A stretch of 10,942 nucleotides of DNA from contig NZ_LAJY01000032.1 of the NCBI RefSeq assembly GCF_000963705.1, positions 2,401 to 13,342 of the forward strand, read 5' to 3'. Position 1 is the first letter of the stretch. Each line of letters starts with the position of its first letter. The notes beneath the pieces are model-generated. The model ran no database searches. It worked only from the letters and a program-made list of their open reading frames with translations, and was not told where the DNA came from. Both the position numbers and the translations under genes were made by a program. The DNA is from Elstera litoralis (GTDB taxonomy: Bacteria > Pseudomonadota > Alphaproteobacteria > Elsterales > Elsteraceae). Shown in pieces: positions 6,412 through 10,942 of this stretch.

Positions 6412-8298
6412 ATGCTGGATATTACCAATCTCACCTATCGTATCGCCGGGCGTGTTCTGCTGGACAATGCCTCTGTTCGTATCTCCGAAGGCCACCGCAT
6501 CGGCTTGATCGGCCGCAATGGCACGGGCAAATCGACGCTGTTCAAGCTGATTACCGGCGAGATCGAGCCTGATGCCGGCAGCGTTTCGTTGCCGCGCGGC
6601 CTGCGCCTCGGCGTCGTCGCCCAGGAAGTGCGTGGCGATGAGGGCACCCCGCTCGACTATGTGCTTGCTGCCGATACCGAGCGCGCCGCCCTGCTGGCCG
6701 AAGCCGACACCACCACCGACGGCCACCGCCAAGCCGATATTCAAACCCGGCTGCTGGATATCGACGCCTACACCGCTCCGGCGCGCGCTGCGATTATTCT
6801 GAACGGCTTGGGGTTCGATGCCGAGGCGCAGAACCGCCCGCTCTCGGCCTTCTCCGGCGGCTGGCGCATGCGCGCGGCGCTCGCAGCCGCGCTGTTTTCC
6901 GAGCCCGACCTGTTGCTGCTGGACGAACCGACGAACCATCTGGATCTGGAAGCGGCGCTGTGGCTGGAAGGCTTCCTCAAATCCTGGCCGAAGACGCTTA
7001 TTCTCATCAGCCATGACCGCGATTTCTTGAATATCGTCGTCACCGGCATCGTCCATCTAGAGCGCCTGGGCCTCTTCGCCTATTCGGGCACCTACGATAG
7101 TTTCGAGAAGCAGCGCAACGAGCGCCTCGCCCAGACGGAAGCGGCGATTGCCAAACAGGCCGCCGTGCGCGCCCATCTGCAATCCTTCATCGACCGCTTC
7201 AAAGCGAAGGCGAGCAAGGCCAAGCAAGCACAAAGCCGCGTGAAGGCCCTGTCGCGCATGGAGCCGCTCGAAGCCATCAACCGCGACCCGGAAGTGCGCT
7301 TCAACTTCCCCGACCCGGATGAACTCGCGCCGCCGATGATCCTGCTCGACAATGCCTCAGTCGGGTATGACGATAAGATCGTCCTGCGCAATATCGGCCT
7401 CCGGCTCGACCCCGACGACCGCATCGCCCTGCTGGGGGCCAATGGCAACGGTAAAACCACGCTGGCAAAACTGATCGCCGGGCGGCTGGACGTGACCGAT
7501 GGCGAGCGCGTTGCCCCGAACCGCTTGCGCGTCGGCTATTTCGCCCAGCATCAGGTCGATGAACTCAATCTTACCGAAACGCCGATCATGGCGATGACGC
7601 GCGCGATGCCCGCTGGCACAAAGCCCGAAAAAGTCCGCGCCGCGCTGGGGGCCTTCGGTTTTGGCGGCGAGAAGGCGCAAACCAAAATCGGCGCGCTCTC
7701 CGGGGGCGAAAAGGCCCGGCTGACGCTGGCGCTGATTACCTATGACGCGCCGCATCTCCTCATCCTCGACGAACCGACCAACCATCTTGATATTGAAGCC
7801 CGTACCGCCCTCGTGGAAGCGCTAACGCTCTATAGCGGCGCGGTGATTCTCGTGTCCCATGATCGGCGCATGGTGGAAATGGTGGCGGACCGGCTGTGGC
7901 TGGTCGCCCACGGCACCGCCACCCCATTCGAAGGCGATATGGACGAATATCAAAAGCTCATCCTATCGGGCTCGCTCACCGCCCCCGGCGGCAAGGGCGG
8001 GGCCAACTATGACCCGAACCTCTCCAAGGCCGAGCAGCGCAAAGCCAATGTCGAGCGCCGGGCGGCGGTCGCCCCGCTGAAAAAGGCCGTCACCGCCGCC
8101 GAACAAGCGATGGCGAAAATTGCCCTCGAAAAGGCCAAGATCGACGCGAAACTGACCGAGGGCGGCCTCTACGACGGGCCGAAGGAAAAGCTCAACGCTT
8201 TGCTCAAGCAACAGGGCGAGTTGGGCAATGCCTTGGCCGCCGCCGAAGCCGCGTGGCTGGAGGCCGTGGAAGCGCTCGACGCGGCCCAGGCTGCCTAG
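6412..8298 (+). CDS. yheS: ABC-F family ATPase, YheS type
   Basis: This soluble twin-ABC protein of 628 residues lacks membrane segments; ABC-F proteins bind the ribosomal E site and act in translation, not transport. First ABC domain: Walker A GRNGTGKS (34-41), signature FSGGW (147-151), Walker B LLLLDEPTNHLD (167-178), switch H201. The basic helical linker, about 232-290, contains SFIDRFKAKASKAKQAQSR (258-276), which should reach the peptidyl-tRNA region. Second domain: Walker A GANGNGKTT (342-350), signature LSGGE (429-433), Walker B LLILDEPTNHLD (449-460), switch H483. A charged, coiled-coil C-terminal tail runs from about 535. Length, linker and tail (GGLYD, AWLEA) match Escherichia coli YheS as I recall it more closely than Uup or EttA. 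Both catalytic glutamates (E172, E454) are present. It lies between a membrane protein (10 nt gap) and rlmJ (5 nt gap). The ribosome site is weak. Confidence 0.95.
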   Translation: MLDITNLTYRIAGRVLLDNASVRISEGHRIGLIGRNGTGKSTLFKLITGEIEPDAGSVSLPRGLRLGVVAQEVRGDEGTPLDYVLAADTERAALLAEADTTTDGHRQADIQTRLLDIDAYTAPARAAIILNGLGFDAEAQNRPLSAFSGGWRMRAALAAALFSEPDLLLLDEPTNHLDLEAALWLEGFLKSWPKTLILISHDRDFLNIVVTGIVHLERLGLFAYSGTYDSFEKQRNERLAQTEAAIAKQAAVRAHLQSFIDRFKAKASKAKQAQSRVKALSRMEPLEAINRDPEVRFNFPDPDELAPPMILLDNASVGYDDKIVLRNIGLRLDPDDRIALLGANGNGKTTLAKLIAGRLDVTDGERVAPNRLRVGYFAQHQVDELNLTETPIMAMTRAMPAGTKPEKVRAALGAFGFGGEKAQTKIGALSGGEKARLTLALITYDAPHLLILDEPTNHLDIEARTALVEALTLYSGAVILVSHDRRMVEMVADRLWLVAHGTATPFEGDMDEYQKLILSGSLTAPGGKGGANYDPNLSKAEQRKANVERRAAVAPLKKAVTAAEQAMAKIALEKAKIDAKLTEGGLYDGPKEKLNALLKQQGELGNALAAAEAAWLEAVEALDAAQAA

Positions 8299-8303
8299 TC
8301 TCG

Positions 8304-9139
8304 ATGAACTACCGCCACGCCTATCACGCCGGTAATTTCGCCGATGTGTTCAAACACGCGGCCCTTGCCCTGCTGCTTCAGCATTTGCGCAAGAAGGATA
8401 AGGGCTTCTGCGTGATCGATACGCACGCGGGCATCGGGCGCTACGATCTCGCCGGGCCGGAAGCCAGTAAAACCCTAGAATGGCAGGAGGGCGTTGCCGC
8501 CGTGATGGCCGCGCCAGAAGCACCGATCCTCGCGCCCTGGCGGGAGGTGATCGCCGATCTCAACCCGGAGGGCGGCTACCGCTTCTATCCCGGCTCGCCC
8601 CTCGTCGCGCGCTATTTCCAGCGCCCGCAAGACCGGCTGGTAGTGGCCGAACTCCACCCGCAAGATCGGCGCGCGCTAGCCAATCTGTTCGAGGGCGACA
8701 AGCAGATCCTGGTTCGCCCCGCCGATGGCTATGCCACGCTCATCAAGCAGATCCCCCCGTTCGAGCGGCGCGGCGTCGCTCTGATCGATCCGCCCTTCGA
8801 GCGCGTCGATGAGTGGGAAGTCTTGATCGAGGTCATCGCCGAGGCCCACGCCAAATGGGCGACGGGCACCTATGTGATCTGGTATCCGGTGAAAGACCTT
8901 ACCGAAGTCGCGCGGTTTCACGATGTGTTGGCGAGCCTCGCCATTCCGAAAACTCTGATTGCGGAATTCCACATCCGCCCGCCCGCACCCGATACGTTTT
9001 TTGGCTGTGGTCTTGCCGTCATCAACCCGCCCTGGCAGTGGGATGAAGAATTACAGACCCTCGGCGACGCCTCGCACTCGCCCTCAACCGGCCTGAGGCG
9101 CGGACGATTGTGGAATGGCTGGTGCCGGAAGTCGCTTAA
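8304..9139 (+). CDS. rlmJ: 23S rRNA (adenine-2030-N6)-methyltransferase RlmJ, frameshifted near its 3' end
   Basis: RlmJ methylates A2030 of 23S rRNA using S-adenosylmethionine. Seen here: NYRHAYHAGNFADVFKHAAL at the N-terminus, the SAM-site block DTHAGIGRYDL (39-49), YPGSPL (95-100), the catalytic DPPF (162-165) and INPPW (240-244). The start at 8304 gives the typical N-terminus and lies 5 nt after the ABC-F stop. As read, the frame stays normal to about residue 256, then becomes unrelated and runs to a stop at 9216-9218, overlapping the opposing toxin gene. From 9071 the next frame encodes LALALNRPEARTIVEWLVPE followed by VA and a TAA at 9137-9139. This ending closely resembles the known RlmJ C-terminus (E. 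coli ends near TVSWIVPE). Restoring one base at about 9069-9071 gives 278 residues, near the E. coli length of 280. The deletion may be real or an error; activity without the correct tail is uncertain. Confidence 0.93.
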
Positions 9140-9192
9140 GCGTGGGGCAGATAGCACGCCAAATCCGCTCGTGTCGTTCACTTGGGCCGTGG

Positions 9193-9619
9193 TCATTGCG
9201 CCGCCCCCCACGGATTGATGACGTTCAGCCCGGCCGCCTCAAAAGGGCTGGTGTCGCGGGTTGCGACAGTGAACCCGTTCGCGAGGGCGACGGCGGCAAT
9301 GAAGGCATCGGCCGTTTCGATCGACAAGCCAGCCGCGCGGGACTTGGCCAGTAGCTCGGCATATGCCTTCGTGCACCCCATATCGAACGCCAGCACCCGA
9401 TTGGCGAACATCGGCAGCAGGCGTTTTTCCAGGATTTCATCCAGGCTGGCCCGGCGTTTTTCCGGAGGGCATCAGCGCAATACCCGCACGCAGTTCGGCG
9501 ACCGTAATCGCGGATAGGTAGAGCGTTTCCAGCGCTTGTGCATCGAACCAATCAAGCACGCCGGCGTTGGGGGCTTGGCGCTGCGGTTCCGAGATCACGT
9601 TTGTATCGAGCAGGATCAT
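9193..9619 (-). pseudogene. fitB: FitB/VapC-type PIN-domain toxin, split by a frameshift
   Basis: Type II toxin of the PIN-domain ribonuclease family. The first frame (9619-9437) reads MILLDTNVISEPQRQ through AITVAELRAGIALMPSGK and then stops early. The second frame resumes RRASLDEILEKRLLPMFANR and continues to NPWGAAQ and a TGA at 9193. Removing one base from the T5 run at 9457-9461 (A5 on the coding strand) joins them into a 141-residue protein, close to FitB's length. The rebuilt protein has the four PIN acidic residues: D5 (LLDTNV), E42 (AELRAG), D104 (ETADAF) and D122 (ATRDTS). Its ATG overlaps the antitoxin stop as ATGA (9616-9619), so translation is coupled. As written, the toxin is truncated at 60 residues and lacks D104 and D122, so it should be inactive. 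A homopolymer sequencing error would mean the gene is intact. Confidence 0.88.
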
Positions 9620-9873
9620 TCGAAACTCGCCGCACGCGCTGAAGACTTGATGCGCGCCCTCTCAAACAGGGCGTGTTCTTCATCGGTCAGGCCGCCCGCC
9701 TCGCGGGCGATGGAGGCCAGGAACGAGCCAAGTTTTACGCGGCCCTCAGGCCTCACAGCCCGCTCCAAGATGTCGCGGATTTCAGCCTCGGTGCTGCGAC
9801 CGTGCTGGGCGGCTTGGACTCGAATGGCCCGATGCACCTCATCGGGCAGATTTCTGACATTAACATTCGCCAT
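9616..9873 (-). CDS. fitA: FitA/VapB-type ribbon-helix-helix antitoxin
   Basis: The antitoxin neutralises the FitB-like toxin encoded just downstream and, as a ribbon-helix-helix DNA-binding protein, normally represses its own operon. The 85-residue product starts MANVNVRNLPDEVHRAIRVQ, the N-terminal beta strand and first helix, followed by GRSTEAEIRDILE (about 25-37), the FitA signature helix. The toxin-binding tail contains VKLGSFLASIAREAGG (about 46-61), which closely resembles gonococcal FitA. The ATG at 9873 is chosen because it matches the family N-terminus and follows a GGAAAG sequence 8 nt upstream; an in-frame ATG at 9936 would add 21 residues that do not belong to the fold. The stop overlaps the toxin start by 4 nt. 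The pair sits between the convergent rlmJ and a same-strand amidase, a setting consistent with horizontal acquisition. Confidence 0.93.
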   Translation of the reverse strand: MANVNVRNLPDEVHRAIRVQAAQHGRSTEAEIRDILERAVRPEGRVKLGSFLASIAREAGGLTDEEHALFERARIKSSARAASFE

Positions 9874-9875
9874 TT

Positions 9876-9927
9876 GGTATCTTTCCGAAAAACGCTCCCA
9901 GTGACACCATTTCGTATAAATGATACC
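9876..9927 (-). promoter_or_regulatory. candidate operator/promoter of the fitAB-like operon
   Basis: GGTATC (9876-9881) and GATACC (9922-9927) are perfect inverted copies 40 nt apart, just upstream of the antitoxin start. CATTTGGTAT (9871-9880) also recurs as CATTTCGTAT (9908-9917), a direct repeat with 9 of 10 bases matching, and GTAT-N5-ATAC (9914-9926) is a small palindrome. On the coding strand TTTATACG in this stretch could hold a -10 box, though no good -35 is seen. Repeated GTATC-type half-sites fit self-regulation by a FitA-like dimer or tetramer. This is inference. Confidence 0.4.
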
Positions 9928-9982
9928 GCTGCGCAAGCGTTTTCGTTAGGAGGCCGTTCCACCCTGCGCCCATCAAGAACAT

Positions 9983-10942
9983 TCACGCGTTGCGCAACAG
10001 CGGCTCCAAGGCCCGACCGATGGCGAGAATGCGCCGATCCTGCATCGGCGCGCCGACCAAACTCACCCCGACGGGCGGCTCGCCGGGACGGTGACACGGC
10101 AGCGTCAGCGCGCAGCCATCGGCCAGATTAACGATGGAGGGGTTGCGCAGCGCCATCAGGTTCAGGCGGGTGTAATCCTCGTCACTCTCAACCTCGGTGA
10201 ATAGCGGCGCGACAATCGGCACGGTCGGCATAATCATCGCGTCATAAGGCGCGAGGGCTGCCGTCATCGCGTCGACGAAGGCGGCGCGCAGGCTGAGCGC
10301 TTCGATATAATCGACCGCCGTCAGCGTCGCCGCCTTCTCGATGCGGGAGCGGACGCGCGGATCATAATCATCGCCGCGCCGGGCCAACAAATCGCGGTGC
10401 CAGGCATAAGCTTCGGGGGCGGAGAAGCCGCCGCGCGCACCAATCGCCTGAAGATCGTTCAGCAGCGGCAAGCTGGCTTCGACAATGCGCGCCCCGGCGG
10501 CCGCCAGCAGCGACAAGGTGCGTTCGTAGATCGTCGCAACCGTTGCATCCATCCCGTCCAGAACCATCGTACTGGGGGCCAGCAACCGCAGACCATGAAC
10601 ATTGAAAGCCACGGGCAGCAGCGCATTGGGCTCACCCGCCAGAACGGCATCGGCCTGGGCGCAGAGATCGACGGTTTTGGCGATTGGTCCGATGGAATCG
10701 AGCGTGGTCGACAGCGGCAGGGTTCCGGTTAAGGGCACGCGCCGCGCGGTTGGCTTAAAACCGACCAAGCCACAGAAGGCCGCCGGAATCCGCACCGAGC
10801 CGCCCGTATCGGAGCCAATCGCCACATGGGCCATGCCGTCGCTGACCGAAACCGCCGCGCCGGAACTGGAGCCGCCCGGAATCCGCCCGCTCGCCTCCAG
10901 CCCCAACTCGCGCCCATAGGGATTGCGCGGCGTGCCGTAATG
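9983..10942 (-). CDS. amidase signature family enzyme (5' end outside window)
   Basis: Amidase-signature hydrolases cleave carboxamides with a Ser-cisSer-Lys triad. The 319 visible residues run from HYGTPRNPYGREL to a TGA at 9983-9985. The signature region is clear: PGGSSSGAAVSVSDG (22-36, with the cis-serine) and GSDTGGSVRIPAAFCGLVGF (43-62, with the likely nucleophile S49 in TGGS). GFKPTARRVP follows. The C-terminus PPVGVSLVGAPMQDRRILAI is normal for the family. The catalytic lysine lies in the part outside the window, as does the true start; the in-frame ATG at 10906 falls inside the conserved signature region and is not a start. The substrate cannot be told; relatives include general amidases, allophanate hydrolase and GatA. 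No Gat partner genes are visible, and the visible sequence looks more like a stand-alone amidase. No terminator is evident after it. Confidence 0.94.
   Translation of the reverse strand, partial: HYGTPRNPYGRELGLEASGRIPGGSSSGAAVSVSDGMAHVAIGSDTGGSVRIPAAFCGLVGFKPTARRVPLTGTLPLSTTLDSIGPIAKTVDLCAQADAVLAGEPNALLPVAFNVHGLRLLAPSTMVLDGMDATVATIYERTLSLLAAAGARIVEASLPLLNDLQAIGARGGFSAPEAYAWHRDLLARRGDDYDPRVRSRIEKAATLTAVDYIEALSLRAAFVDAMTAALAPYDAMIMPTVPIVAPLFTEVESDEDYTRLNLMALRNPSIVNLADGCALTLPCHRPGEPPVGVSLVGAPMQDRRILAIGRALEPLLRNA

Noticed and set aside
9140..9218. Genuine extension of RlmJ to the stop at 9218
   Set aside because: The residues after the frameshift match nothing typical of RlmJ and overlap the opposing toxin gene, while the alternate frame gives the conserved ending.
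9437..9619. A free-standing 60-residue PIN protein
   Set aside because: It lacks the last two acidic active-site residues, which lie intact in the next frame immediately downstream. A frameshifted full-length toxin explains both pieces.

Overview
The window is GC-rich, densely coded bacterial chromosome. Gene content and codon use suggest an alphaproteobacterium, possibly of the Rhodospirillales. That placement is inferred from protein flavour (queA-tgt pair, alphaproteobacterial-type chemoreceptor, palindromic GGGGC-type intergenic repeats) and was not tested. Most genes are housekeeping, and no clear undescribed multi-gene system is visible. The points of interest are repeats, regulatory palindromes, two frameshifts and one transporter of unknown substrate.

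Layout, left to right. Bases 1-171 hold three GGGGC/GCCCC hairpins; two of them are inverted copies of one longer repeat. Next come queA and tgt, 2 nt apart, encoding two steps of queuosine synthesis in tRNA. After a 124-nt gap lies a small TerB-like gene, closed by a strong hairpin terminator. On the minus strand follows a membrane chemoreceptor (methyl-accepting chemotaxis protein). A 247-nt divergent intergenic region with an AT-rich core and two inverted repeats separates it from a plus-strand run: a polytopic membrane protein (probable transporter), a YheS-type ABC-F ATPase and the rRNA methyltransferase gene rlmJ. These three are separated by only 10 and 5 nt and probably form one operon.

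On the minus strand, converging on rlmJ, is a FitAB/VapBC-type toxin-antitoxin pair whose start and stop codons overlap. Upstream of it, on the same strand, is an amidase-signature enzyme whose 5' end lies beyond the window.

Two single-base frameshifts lie within about 400 nt of each other. One, near 9070, shifts the last 22 residues of RlmJ out of frame; the other, in a T5 run at 9457-9461, splits the FitB-like toxin. In both cases the neighbouring frame restores a family-typical protein of normal length. Sequencing or assembly error and recent gene decay are both possible.
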